This document shows positions 17,505-25,824 of a stretch of 64,000 nt of DNA, one piece after another (position 1 is the first letter of the stretch; every line of letters starts with the position of its first letter). The stretch comes from Roseovarius confluentis (GTDB lineage Bacteria > Pseudomonadota > Alphaproteobacteria > Rhodobacterales > Rhodobacteraceae): the NCBI RefSeq assembly GCF_002917925.1, contig NZ_PPFE01000012.1, positions 1 through 64,000 of the forward strand. Reading direction: 5' to 3'. The notes below the pieces were generated by a model. The model ran no database searches. It was not told where the DNA came from and saw nothing but the letters and a program-made list of their open reading frames with translations. The translations under genes were made by a program, and so were the position numbers.

Positions 17505-18344
17505 ATGGGTGAAAAGAGATTGAAGTGGGCGACCGTGCCAACGGGGCATCACAACCCCTTGTCCTACGCCGTGTCGGCGCGGGACCAGTCGGTGATCCAG
17601 ATGGTCGAGGAGGCGGTGCGACACGGCCAAATGATGCTGGCCTATCAGGCCGTGGTGCCGTCCGGGCGGCAGGACAGGCCGGCGTTTTACGAAGGATTGG
17701 CACGGGTGCTGGACGAAACGGGCCGGATCATCCCGGCGCGCGAATTCATCGACGCGATCGAAGCGACCGAGACGGGCCGCATCGTCGACTGCCTGTCGCT
17801 TGAAAAGGGAATCCGCACCTTGCGCGAGTATCCTGATATCCGCCTGTCGATCAACATGTCGGCGCGGTCCATCGGCTACCCGCGCTGGATGCGGACGCTG
17901 AAACGCGGGTTGGGGCAAGACCCGACGCTGGGTGAGCGACTGATCCTCGAGATCACCGAAAGCTCGGCGATGCTGGTGCCCGAGCTGGTGGTGAATTTCA
18001 TGGCGGATCTGCAGAAGAAGGGCATCAGTTTCGCGCTGGACGATTTCGGGGCCGGGTTCACCTCGTTCCGGTACCTCAAGGATTTCTATTTCGACATACT
18101 CAAGATCGACGGGCATTTTATACGCGGAATCGCGGACAACCCGGACAACCAGGTTCTGACGCGGGCCTTGATCGCCATCGCCGAACAGTTCGACATGGTC
18201 ACCGTGGCCGAAAGCGTGGAGCGGCCCAACGACGCCGTATTCCTGCAGAATATCGGGGTGCATTGCCTTCAGGGCTATTACTTCGGTGCGCCCACGGTAC
18301 AGCCGCCATGGCTGGCAACGGCTCAGGCGGCGGCGACGGCCTGA
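17505..18344 (+). CDS. EAL-domain cyclic-di-GMP phosphodiesterase
   Basis: This 279-aa protein is essentially one EAL domain, without GGDEF, PAS or membrane segments. Metal and catalytic positions are kept: Glu63 (as YEGLARV in place of E-A-L), Asn117 (SINMSA), Glu149 (LEITES), Asp179-Asp180 (LDDFGAGFTS), Lys200 (LKIDG) and Glu236 (VAESVE). It should therefore hydrolyse c-di-GMP. ATG at 17505 has GGAGAG at good spacing; a GTG 13 codons upstream is less likely. Confidence 0.9.
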   Translation: MGEKRLKWATVPTGHHNPLSYAVSARDQSVIQMVEEAVRHGQMMLAYQAVVPSGRQDRPAFYEGLARVLDETGRIIPAREFIDAIEATETGRIVDCLSLEKGIRTLREYPDIRLSINMSARSIGYPRWMRTLKRGLGQDPTLGERLILEITESSAMLVPELVVNFMADLQKKGISFALDDFGAGFTSFRYLKDFYFDILKIDGHFIRGIADNPDNQVLTRALIAIAEQFDMVTVAESVERPNDAVFLQNIGVHCLQGYYFGAPTVQPPWLATAQAAATA

Positions 18345-18474
18345 CCTGTGACAACGGCTACAGTTGCCGCGTTGCGGCGACTGCGGTACACCCTGCGTAA
18401 TGCGGGGAATCCGGGGGCCGCATCAGGCATGCTGCCCTTTTTTCCTCGGCCAGAAAGAATTGGTGGAGGACACT

Positions 18475-19650
18475 ATGACCAATGTAGTTATCGCTTCGGC
18501 AGCACGCACCGCTGTCGGCTCTTTCTCCGGGGCGTTCGCCAACACTCCGGCCCATGACCTTGGCGCAGCCGTTCTGGAAGCCATCGTCGAGCGCGCGGGC
18601 ATCGACAAGGCCGAGGTTTCGGAAACGATCCTTGGCCAGGTCCTGACCGCGGCGCAGGGCCAGAACCCCGCACGCCAGGCGCATGTGAACGCCGGCCTGC
18701 CGATCGAAAGCGCGGCCTGGGGCATCAACCAGGTGTGCGGTTCGGGCCTGCGGGCCGTGGCGCTGGGCGCGCAGCACATCCAGTTGGGCGATGCCGATGT
18801 CGTGGCCGCCGGCGGACAGGAAAACATGACCCTCAGCCCCCACGCCGCGCATCTGCGGGCCGGGCACAAGATGGGCGACATGAAATACATTGACACGATG
18901 ATCCGCGACGGGCTGTGGGACGCGTTCAACGGCTATCACATGGGCCAGACCGCCGAGAACGTCGCCGACAAGTGGCAGATCACGCGCGACCAGCAGGACG
19001 AGTTCGCCGTCGCCAGCCAGAACAAAGCAGAGGCGGCACAGAAGGCGGGCAAGTTCGATGACGAGGTGATCCCGTTCACCGTCAAGACCCGGAAGGGCGA
19101 GACGGTCGTCGACAAGGACGAATACATCCGCCACGGCGCCACGATAGAGGGCATGCAGAAGCTGCGCCCGGCCTTCACGCAGGATGGGTCGGTCACCGCG
19201 GCCAACGCGTCGGGCCTCAATGACGGTGCGGCGGCCGTGTTGCTGATGAGTGCCGAGAATGCCGAGAAGCGCGGGATCGAGCCGCTGGCGCGGATCGCCT
19301 CCTACGCAACGGCCGGACTGGACCCGTCGATCATGGGCGTGGGCCCGATCCATGCCAGCCGCAAGGCGTTGGAAAAGGCGGGTTGGAGCGTCGACGACCT
19401 GGAGCTGGTGGAAGCCAACGAGGCGTTCGCCGCGCAGGCCTGTGCCGTGAACAAGGACATGGGGTGGGACCCGTCGATCGTGAACGTGAACGGCGGCGCC
19501 ATCGCCATCGGCCACCCCATCGGGGCCTCGGGCTGCCGCGTTCTGAACACCCTGCTGTTCGAGATGAAGCGCCGCGACGCCAAGAAGGGCCTCGCCACGC
19601 TGTGCATCGGTGGTGGCATGGGTGTCGCGATGTGCATCGAGCGTCCGTAA
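18475..19650 (+). CDS. phaA: Acetyl-CoA acetyltransferase (beta-ketothiolase)
   Basis: PhaA (391 aa) condenses two acetyl-CoA to acetoacetyl-CoA, the first step of polyhydroxybutyrate synthesis. The nucleophile Cys88 is in [10 protein letters not shown], the His in [12 protein letters not shown] and the second Cys in [13 protein letters not shown]. The N-terminus [18 protein letters not shown] is that of biosynthetic thiolases. GGAGG lies before the ATG. A terminator follows, yet phaB comes only one gene later. Confidence 0.95.
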   Translation: MTNVVIASAARTAVGSFSGAFANTPAHDLGAAVLEAIVERAGIDKAEVSETILGQVLTAAQGQNPARQAHVNAGLPIESAAWGINQVCGSGLRAVALGAQHIQLGDADVVAAGGQENMTLSPHAAHLRAGHKMGDMKYIDTMIRDGLWDAFNGYHMGQTAENVADKWQITRDQQDEFAVASQNKAEAAQKAGKFDDEVIPFTVKTRKGETVVDKDEYIRHGATIEGMQKLRPAFTQDGSVTAANASGLNDGAAAVLLMSAENAEKRGIEPLARIASYATAGLDPSIMGVGPIHASRKALEKAGWSVDDLELVEANEAFAAQACAVNKDMGWDPSIVNVNGGAIAIGHPIGASGCRVLNTLLFEMKRRDAKKGLATLCIGGGMGVAMCIERP

Positions 19651-19672
19651 GTACCTGATACCGAAATAGAAA

Positions 19673-19696
19673 ACAGGCCCTGCGGGGCCTGTTTTT
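19673..19696 (+). terminator. Rho-independent terminator after phaA
   Basis: ACAGGCCC (19673-19680) pairs with GGGCCTGT (19685-19692) around a TGCG loop, and five T end the structure. It separates phaA from the patatin gene, whose start is 29 bp further on. Confidence 0.88.
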
Positions 19697-19724
19697 CCAT
19701 GTGATTTCCCGAAAGGCCATTTGC

Positions 19725-20552
19725 ATGAAGCTGCCCGACAATCCCCCGCAGATCGTGTTTTCCGGCGGTGGGTTGCGGTGTTTCTGGCAGGGCGGTTTCC
19801 TGACGCGGCTGGAGCAGGTGCGCAAGTTTACGCCCGAGCGGGTGACTGGGGTGAGCGGCGGCGCGATGGCCGGCGCGGCGTGGATTGCCGGGATCGAAGA
19901 TCGGCTGCTGGAGGTGATGTGCGACGCGTTCGAGAAGCGCGACCACAACCTCGATCTGTTTGCCGCAGACGAGGAAGGCATCACGCCACACCAGCGCATT
20001 TATTGCGATGTGGTCGAGACAGTTCTTGACGAGGCGGCCAAGGAGCGGGTCGCGAATGGTCCGGCCTTCCAGATCCAGATTGCGCATCCGCCCTCGACCG
20101 ACCATCCGACAATGACGGGCACTGCGCTGGCCGCGGCCTATGAGGCGGAACTACATATCGTGGGCAGCCCGCATTTCGACTGGGCCGAGAAAATGGGCCT
20201 GACCTCGCAACTGGTCGATGCCAACCAGGCGGCTCGCGACGGGCGGCTGGTGGAACTGATCAATGCCGCTGCGGTGATCCCGCCGGTGTTCGAGCCGCCA
20301 CTTTGGGGCGACCGGCGCGTGGTTGATGGCGGCATGGCAGACCAGGCCCCGCTGCCCGACCCCGACGAAGGCGAGACGCTGGTGCTATTGACCCGGCCCT
20401 ACAAGAAACTGCCGGATGTGCCGGGCCGCGTTTATGTCTGGCCGTCCGAGGAAACGCCCGCGGACAAGATCGACTTTACCGACCCGCAAAAGCTGCGCGA
20501 TACGTGGGCTCTGGGGGAGCAAGACGCGGAAGCGTACCTGAACGGCGGATGA
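19725..20552 (+). CDS. Patatin-like phospholipase
   Basis: The 275-aa product is a patatin/RssA-type serine hydrolase with a Ser-Asp dyad: oxyanion loop VFSGGGLRCFWQGG (12-25), nucleophile Ser44 in TGVSGGAMAG and the Asp in VVDGGMADQAPLP (about 203). Such enzymes hydrolyse acyl esters of lipids. It has no signal peptide. The start at 19725 avoids a GTG in the terminator. It lies between phaA and phaB in the same direction, which suggests but does not prove a link to storage-polymer or membrane-lipid turnover. Confidence 0.88.
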   Translation: MKLPDNPPQIVFSGGGLRCFWQGGFLTRLEQVRKFTPERVTGVSGGAMAGAAWIAGIEDRLLEVMCDAFEKRDHNLDLFAADEEGITPHQRIYCDVVETVLDEAAKERVANGPAFQIQIAHPPSTDHPTMTGTALAAAYEAELHIVGSPHFDWAEKMGLTSQLVDANQAARDGRLVELINAAAVIPPVFEPPLWGDRRVVDGGMADQAPLPDPDEGETLVLLTRPYKKLPDVPGRVYVWPSEETPADKIDFTDPQKLRDTWALGEQDAEAYLNGG

Positions 20553-20574
20553 GTGCCGCGCGGCAAAAAGAATC

Positions 20575-20591
20575 GCGCAACAATGTTGCGC
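20575..20591. promoter_or_regulatory. Palindrome upstream of phaB, possible operator
   Basis: GCGCAAC-AAT-GTTGCGC is a perfect 7-bp inverted repeat 70 bp before the phaB start. It lies between the patatin stop and phaB, where a promoter would be expected. PhaR-type repressors recognise TGC-rich sequences, which makes this a candidate site, but nothing in the sequence proves binding. Confidence 0.35.
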
Positions 20592-20660
20592 TTTGCGCGC
20601 ATGATGAGTAGCAAAGTTTCCAAGAGAACCAACACTGGACAGAAAGACTGGAGGATTCCC

Positions 20661-21383
20661 ATGGCGAGAGTTGCCCTTGTGACCGGCGGTAGCCGCGGTA
20701 TCGGCGAGGCCATTTCGAAAAAACTGAAGGAAGAGGGCTACGTGGTTGCTGCCACCTATGCGGGCAACGACGAAGCCGCGGCGAAGTTCACCGAAGAGAC
20801 CGGCATCAAGACCTACAAGTGGAATGTGGCCGATTACGACGCCTCGAAGGCCGGGATCGAAACCGTCGAGGCCGAGTTGGGGCCGATCGACGTGGTGGTG
20901 GCCAATGCGGGCATCACGCGCGATGCGCCGTTCCACAAGATGACGCCGGACCAGTGGAAGGACGTGATCGACACCAACCTGACGGGCGTGTTCAACACCG
21001 TGCACCCGGTCTGGCCCGGCATGCGCGAGCGCAAGTTCGGCCGTGTGATCGTCATCAGCTCGATCAACGGTCAGAAGGGGCAGTTCGCGCAGGTGAACTA
21101 TGCCGCGACCAAGGCGGGTGATCTTGGCATCATCAAGTCGCTGGCGCAGGAAGGCGCGCGCGCCGGGATCACCGCGAACGCGGTCTGTCCGGGCTATATC
21201 GCGACGGAAATGGTGATGGCGGTGCCCGAAAACGTGCGCGAATCGATCATTGGTCAGATCCCGGCGGGTCGACTGGGTGAGCCGGAAGAGATCGCTCGCT
21301 GCGTGGCATTCCTGGCGTCGGACGATGCCGGGTTCATCAACGGTTCGACCATCTCGGCCAACGGGGCGCAATTCTTCGTCTGA
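20661..21383 (+). CDS. phaB: Acetoacetyl-CoA reductase
   Basis: PhaB (240 aa) reduces acetoacetyl-CoA to (R)-3-hydroxybutyryl-CoA with NADPH. It is a classical SDR: cofactor motif TGGSRGIGEA (8-17), NAG at 82-84, and catalytic Ser134, Tyr147 and Lys151 within SSINGQKGQFAQVNYAATKA. The latter is the PhaB signature rather than that of FabG. GGAGG precedes the ATG. No phaC lies in the window. Confidence 0.95.
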   Translation: MARVALVTGGSRGIGEAISKKLKEEGYVVAATYAGNDEAAAKFTEETGIKTYKWNVADYDASKAGIETVEAELGPIDVVVANAGITRDAPFHKMTPDQWKDVIDTNLTGVFNTVHPVWPGMRERKFGRVIVISSINGQKGQFAQVNYAATKAGDLGIIKSLAQEGARAGITANAVCPGYIATEMVMAVPENVRESIIGQIPAGRLGEPEEIARCVAFLASDDAGFINGSTISANGAQFFV

Positions 21384-21406
21384 GGGTTATGCATCCACGA
21401 AAAGCG

Positions 21407-21440
21407 AAAGGGCCGGTCAGGGGAACCGGCCCTTTCTGTT
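21407..21440 (+). terminator. Terminator after phaB
   Basis: AAAGGGCCGGT (21407-21417) pairs with ACCGGCCCTTT (21425-21435) around CAGGGGA, followed by the T-rich CTGTT. It stands 24 bp after the phaB stop and also faces the convergent 39-aa gene. Confidence 0.85.
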
Positions 21441-21458
21441 TCCAGAGACCTGCAACGA

Positions 21459-21578
21459 TCATCTGGAAGGTGTCTTGCGGCCCAGCCAGTTGAGTAGCTC
21501 GCCAAAAGCACGGCTTCGTTCGTAGTGCGCGGCGCGATAGGCATCGCGGGTCTTGGCATCGGTGGCTGTTTCGATCAT
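21459..21578 (-). CDS. 39-aa basic small protein divergent from a LysR gene
   Basis: The frame encodes MIETATDAKTRDAYRAAHYE, then RSRAFGELLNWLGRKTPSR. It is Arg-rich and probably helical, with an aromatic-hydrophobic C-terminal half. AAAGGA lies seven bases upstream of the ATG, a good ribosome-binding site, and the start region abuts the promoter of the divergent LysR gene 105 bp away. I do not recognise a family with certainty; tiny arginine-rich proteins of comparable kind (for example the DUF1127 group) are common in Rhodobacteraceae and can bind RNA. Confidence 0.6.
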   Translation of the reverse strand: MIETATDAKTRDAYRAAHYERSRAFGELLNWLGRKTPSR

Positions 21579-21682
21579 GGCTGATCCTTTCAGGGAAACT
21601 TGACTGGATTGAATATGCGTCTTTGCAGAAAAGACCGCAAACGAGACTTTTCACGGCTTCAGTTAAGTAATACTTTAGTGAA

Positions 21683-22621
21683 ATGAGCGATCGTCTACCC
21701 CCGTTGACTGCCTTGCGCGCGTTCGAATGCGCGGCGCGGCACATGTCCTTTCAGAAGGCGGCGGCGGAATTGAACGTGACGCCGGCCGCGCTGTCGTTCC
21801 AGATCAAGTCGCTGGAGGAGCATCTGGGCGCGGCGCTGTTCCGGCGGCTGAACCGGGCAGTGGAACTGACCGAGGCGGGCGCGGCACTGGCGCCGGGGTG
21901 CCGAGACGGGTTCTCGGCGCTGTCGGCGGCCTGGATGGCGACCCGGCGGGGGCTGGACAACAGCACGCTGACAGTCACCGCCGGGCCGGCCTTTACCGCG
22001 AAATGGCTGGCGCCACGGTTATACGAGTTTGCCCAAGCGCATCCCGAGATCGAGCTGCGGTTCACGGCGTCGTTGCGGCTGATGGATTTTGCCCGCGACG
22101 AGGTGGACGTGGCGATCCGGTTCGGTCACGGGGCGGACAAAGGGTTGTATTCGCTGCCGCTGGCCGAGGAGTGGGTAACGCCGATGATGACACCCGCGCT
22201 GGCCGAACGGTATCCGACGATCGAAAGCCTGCGCGACGCGGTGCTGATCGTCGACCAGTCGATCGATTTTCTGGATCCTGCGACCGATTGGGCGGCATGG
22301 TTCCGTGCGATGGGCATGACGCCGGTCGCGCCGCACGGTCCGAGGTTTTCGCAAGGTGACCACGCGGTGGATGCGGCCCTTGCGGGCGTCGGCGTGGTGC
22401 TGGGGCGCCGGGCCCTGGTGATCAAGGACCTGATGGAAGGCAGGCTGGTTGCGCCCTACGGTAAAGCGGTAAGCGCGGGCGCCCAGTTTCGCTTTGTCTG
22501 TCGCAGGGGCGCCGAGGACAAACCTCAGATCAAGGTATTCCGAGAATGGATGTTGGCCGAAACCGCCAAGGGGTTCGAGACGACGGCGAAGCTGGAAATG
22601 GTACCGCTGGTGCCCGATTGA
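21683..22621 (+). CDS. LysR-family transcriptional regulator (GcvA-like)
   Basis: This 312-aa regulator has an N-terminal winged helix (PPLTALRAFECAARHMSFQK, then AAAELNVTPAALSFQIKSLE) and a periplasmic-binding-fold effector domain from about residue 95 (TLTVTAGPAFTAKWLAPRLY). P-P-L-x-A-L-R-A-F-E-A-A-A-R-H is the GcvA subgroup signature. The natural target of such regulators is often the divergent gene, here the 39-aa ORF. The effector is unknown. A hairpin (22628-22648, GATGCGCC/GGCGCATC) follows the stop codon. Confidence 0.9.
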   Translation: MSDRLPPLTALRAFECAARHMSFQKAAAELNVTPAALSFQIKSLEEHLGAALFRRLNRAVELTEAGAALAPGCRDGFSALSAAWMATRRGLDNSTLTVTAGPAFTAKWLAPRLYEFAQAHPEIELRFTASLRLMDFARDEVDVAIRFGHGADKGLYSLPLAEEWVTPMMTPALAERYPTIESLRDAVLIVDQSIDFLDPATDWAAWFRAMGMTPVAPHGPRFSQGDHAVDAALAGVGVVLGRRALVIKDLMEGRLVAPYGKAVSAGAQFRFVCRRGAEDKPQIKVFREWMLAETAKGFETTAKLEMVPLVPD

Positions 22622-22671
22622 TGACGAGATGCGCCGCGAGGGCGCATCCCGATCAGTCATTGCGTGACATG

Positions 22672-22836
22672 CTAATGGGTCAGTCGTTCAATCTCTTCTT
22701 TCAGTCGGAGTTTCTGCTTTTTCATGCTTGAGATTTCTAGGTCGGGCATTCCCGGGGCACGCTGTGCCGCTTCGACCTGTTCCGAGAGAGCTTGGTGTTT
22801 CTTTTTCAGTTCCTCGACATGTGAACTCAAAGCCAT
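22672..22836 (-). CDS. DUF465 (YdcH-like) small coiled-coil protein
   Basis: The 54-aa product starts MALSSHVEELKKKHQALSEQ and ends ISSMKKQKLRLKEEIERLTH, the DUF465 pattern: two helices, the second with the K-x-x-K-L-x-L-K-E-E-I-x-x-L core. The family is widespread in proteobacteria and has no settled function. GAGGAG lies eight bases before this ATG; an in-frame upstream start is not preferred. Confidence 0.9.
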   Translation of the reverse strand: MALSSHVEELKKKHQALSEQVEAAQRAPGMPDLEISSMKKQKLRLKEEIERLTH

Positions 22837-22946
22837 GAATGCGTCTCCTCTTTTGGTGTGCACGGGATAGTGCAGCATAAAAGATATGGTCTGTCACGCT
22901 GCGAACGCAAAATCCGACGGCGGGAATTAGCTGCAACTTGCTTAAA

Positions 22947-23702
22947 TTAGTCCGGGAAAGGCATTTCCTTGCCGTCGCGCAGTATGCAAGCCGTTGCCGA
23001 TGTGTAGTTTTCGCAATCGTTAACGTGCCTTTGCCCATTATGAAGGCACCAGCCGTCATGCAGCCGAAATGCGGCGCGTCCGCCGCGTCGGCCGCGCAGA
23101 AGGACCAGCCGCGCAAGGCGGCCGGGTCGGGGAATCAGTGGCAGAAGCTGGAGGCTGCCGAGGTGGCGCGCGGCGTGGGACAGAAGCTCTGGCAGCCGGT
23201 CGGCGCGCTGGATGAAAGTTGTGGTGCCCTTGGGCCGGGTGCGTTTGGCGGCGGCGGCGACCCAGTCGGCGAGGGGAGTATCCTCGCCCATGGCCCCTTC
23301 GCGGCCCGGATCGGTGGCCGCCGTGCTGGCAGCGCGGTCGAAATAGGGCGGGTTGGCTAGAACGTGGTGAAACTGGCGCTCTTTCAGAGTGTCGGGCATG
23401 GCGGACAGGTCGCCTTCGACCACCTCGAACGGCAGGGCGTTCGCTGCACCGTTTTGCCGGGCGAGTTCGGCATAGGCAGGCTGGCGCTCCAGGCCCACCA
23501 GGTGAACGCCGGGCACGCGCCGGGCCAGACAAAGCCCCGCGACGCCGACGCCGCAGCCGAGATCGAGCAAGGTCTCGCCCGGCTTGGCAGGGATGCTGGC
23601 GGCCAGCAGCACGGGATCGATGCCGGCGCGATAGCCGGCCCGGGGCTGCAGGATTTTCAGCCCGCCACCGAGAAAATCGTCGCAGGTGGTCTCAAGCGTC
23701 AC
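22947..23702 (-). CDS. tRNA1(Val) A37 N6-methyltransferase-like protein (TrmN6 family)
   Basis: This 251-aa class I SAM methyltransferase has the cofactor loop LLDLGCGVGVAGLCLARR (about 46-63) and the N6-adenine motif ANPPYFDRAAS (about 115-125). The N-terminus (FLGGGLKILQPRAGYRAGID) matches TrmN6/YfiC proteins, which methylate A37 of tRNA-Val. Target is by family only. The start is GTG and overlaps the stop of the DUF2007 gene in GTGA, so the two genes are translationally coupled. The C-terminal 40 residues are longer and less typical. Confidence 0.82.
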   Translation of the reverse strand: MTLETTCDDFLGGGLKILQPRAGYRAGIDPVLLAASIPAKPGETLLDLGCGVGVAGLCLARRVPGVHLVGLERQPAYAELARQNGAANALPFEVVEGDLSAMPDTLKERQFHHVLANPPYFDRAASTAATDPGREGAMGEDTPLADWVAAAAKRTRPKGTTTFIQRADRLPELLSHAARHLGSLQLLPLIPRPGRLARLVLLRGRRGGRAAFRLHDGWCLHNGQRHVNDCENYTSATACILRDGKEMPFPD

Positions 23703-23920
23703 GAGCGAGCCTCGACCTCTATACCGTTGTCCTCAAGGGTCTGGCGCGCGGGAAAGTAATCTTCCTCGCTGACCATCAAGCGGCGGGGGAAAATCCCGAT
23801 GCCGCCTTCGAGGATGCTCATGTTTACGTCCAATTCAAAGCAGTCTATATCCTCGCCCTGAAGCAAAGCCTTGGCGAAAGCCATCACGGTCGGGTCGGTG
23901 GTGCTGAGAAGATGCTTCAT
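23699..23920 (-). CDS. DUF2007-domain small protein
   Basis: The 73-aa protein fits DUF2007 (putative signal-transducing, PII-like fold): MKHLLSTTDPTVMAFAKALL, a middle with a glycine turn (EGGIGIFPRRLMV), and a C-terminal helix (EEDYFPARQTLEDNGIEVE). It is the first gene of an operon with the TrmN6-like methyltransferase and is divergent from the prenyl synthase gene. Confidence 0.85.
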   Translation of the reverse strand: MKHLLSTTDPTVMAFAKALLQGEDIDCFELDVNMSILEGGIGIFPRRLMVSEEDYFPARQTLEDNGIEVEARS

Positions 23921-23976
23921 GGGGATGACTTAAGGACACCGGACGCGCATTGTCGAGCCTGAGTGACGGGAGTTTG

Positions 23977-24978
23977 ATGGGACTGGACCACGCCGCTACC
24001 AAACCGCACGAAGCAATGGCCTCGCATTTCGAGGACAAACTTGACGCGGTGAACAGCCTGATCCGTGCGCGCATGGCGTCGCGTCACGCGCCGCGCATCC
24101 CCGAGGTGACAGCGCATTTGGTCGAGGCGGGGGGCAAACGCCTGCGCCCGATGCTGACGCTGGCGGCGGCGGATCTGTGCGGTTATGTCGGCGAGGACGA
24201 CGTGAAGCTGGCAGCAACGGTGGAGTTCATCCATACCGCGACGCTGTTGCACGACGACGTGGTGGACGAAAGCGCCCAGCGGCGCGGACGGCCCACGGCG
24301 AACCTGCTGTTCGACAACAAGTCCAGCGTGCTGACCGGGGATTACCTGTTCGCACGCGCGTTCCAGCTGATGGTGGAGACCGGGTCGCTGACGGTGCTGG
24401 ACATCCTGTCGAACGCGGCGGCAACGATTGCCGAAGGCGAGGTGCTGCAGCTGACCGCGTCGCGCAGCCTGAAGACGGATGAGGATATCTACCTGCAGAT
24501 CGTTCGCGGCAAGACCGCGGCGCTGTTTTCGGCGGCGACCGAGGTGGGCGGCGTGATCGCAGGGGTAGCGGACGACCAGGGGCAGGCGCTTTTCGATTAT
24601 GGTGACGCGCTGGGCATTGCGTTCCAAATCGTCGATGACCTGCTGGACTACCAGGGTGATGCCAAGGCCACGGGCAAGAACGTGGGCGACGATTTCCGGG
24701 AGCGCAAGCTGACCCTGCCGGTGATCAAGGCGGTGGCGCTGGCCGACGAGAGCGAGCGGGCGTTCTGGGCGCGGACCATCGAGAAGGGCGACCAGCGCGA
24801 CGGCGACCTGGACGAGGCGCTTAGGTTGCTCAACAAGCACGGCACGTTGGAGGCCACGCGGGCCGACGCGCTGGAATGGACGGCAAAGGCGAATGCGGCG
24901 ATGGCGCAACTGCCCGAACATCCGGTGCGGGAGATGCTGCTGGCGCTGTCGGATTACGTGGTGGCGCGCATCCGCTAG
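23977..24978 (+). CDS. ispB: Long-chain polyprenyl diphosphate synthase
   Basis: This 333-aa trans-prenyltransferase builds the isoprenoid tail of ubiquinone by adding isopentenyl units to an allylic diphosphate. The two Asp-rich motifs are LLHDDVVDESAQRRG (first at residues 93-97) and QIVDDLLDYQGD (about 219-223); GGKRLRPML precedes them. Small residues before the first motif point to a long-chain product; in this bacterial group the ubiquinone is Q-10, so decaprenyl synthase is likely, which is inference from taxonomy. ATG at 23977 is preferred over an upstream TTG. Confidence 0.9.
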   Translation: MGLDHAATKPHEAMASHFEDKLDAVNSLIRARMASRHAPRIPEVTAHLVEAGGKRLRPMLTLAAADLCGYVGEDDVKLAATVEFIHTATLLHDDVVDESAQRRGRPTANLLFDNKSSVLTGDYLFARAFQLMVETGSLTVLDILSNAAATIAEGEVLQLTASRSLKTDEDIYLQIVRGKTAALFSAATEVGGVIAGVADDQGQALFDYGDALGIAFQIVDDLLDYQGDAKATGKNVGDDFRERKLTLPVIKAVALADESERAFWARTIEKGDQRDGDLDEALRLLNKHGTLEATRADALEWTAKANAAMAQLPEHPVREMLLALSDYVVARIR

Positions 24979-24987
24979 GACGCATTC

Positions 24988-25824
24988 TCAGGGATGCGCG
25001 TTGAGGCGGGTGGCGGTGATCCACCAGCCCGGATTTTCCTCTTTCAGGCGGCCCTCGGCGGCGCGGGCGGTTTCCTCGCCGGTGTAGAGGCCGAAGCAGC
25101 TGCTGCCCGAGCCTGTCATGCGGGCCATGCGGCAGCCCGCCGTCACGCTGAGCGCACCCAGCACCTGCGAGATGACAGGCGTCTGCCCGATGGCCGCATA
25201 TTCCAGATCATTGCGCATGCCCCGCAGCCAGTCGATGAATTCGATCGCGCTGAGATTGGCCGGAAGGTCCGGGGGCATGGGCGTGTTGTTCTTCTGACCG
25301 ACGGCGGCAAAGACGTCGGGCGTGCGCATGGGCACGCCGGGGTTGATCAGGACCGCGTTCAGGCAGGGCAGGTCGTGCGCCGTCGTGATCTCTTCGCCGA
25401 TCCCCTGCATCCGCGCAGCGCTGTTGCCGAGGCAGACGGGCACGTCGGCACCCAGCGGCGTGACATCGGCGGGCATGGGCGTGTCGGTCAGGCGCGACAG
25501 CACGCGCAGGGTGGCGGCTGCGTCCGACGAGCCGCCACCAAGGCCCGCGGCATGGGGCAGAAGCTTGTTTAGCGTGATATCGGCACTGACCCCCATCAGG
25601 TCGGCGGCTTTCAGAACGAGGTTGTCTGGCCCGTCCGGCACGCCCTTGGACATCGGGCCGCTGAGCGAAAGGTGCGGCGTGTCGGAGAGCGAGACCGTCA
25701 GGTGATCGCCCACATCGGCGAACATCACCAGCGAGTCGAGAAGGTGCATGCCATCGTCGCGCTGCCCGGTGATGTGCAGCGTCAGGTTTACCTTGGCCGG
25801 GGCGAAGCCCTCAGCCGCCGTCAT
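24988..25824 (-). CDS. ispE: 4-diphosphocytidyl-2-C-methyl-D-erythritol kinase
   Basis: IspE (278 aa) phosphorylates CDP-methylerythritol in the MEP isoprenoid pathway. It is a GHMP kinase: APAKVNLTLHITGQRDDG at the N-terminus, the ATP loop PHAAGLGGGSSDAAATLR (about 92-109) and TGSGSSCFGL near the C-terminus. Its start overlaps the last 14 bases of the TPR gene upstream, so it is probably translated from the same message. It converges on ispB, placing two isoprenoid genes back to back. Confidence 0.94.
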   Translation of the reverse strand: MTAAEGFAPAKVNLTLHITGQRDDGMHLLDSLVMFADVGDHLTVSLSDTPHLSLSGPMSKGVPDGPDNLVLKAADLMGVSADITLNKLLPHAAGLGGGSSDAAATLRVLSRLTDTPMPADVTPLGADVPVCLGNSAARMQGIGEEITTAHDLPCLNAVLINPGVPMRTPDVFAAVGQKNNTPMPPDLPANLSAIEFIDWLRGMRNDLEYAAIGQTPVISQVLGALSVTAGCRMARMTGSGSSCFGLYTGEETARAAEGRLKEENPGWWITATRLNAHP

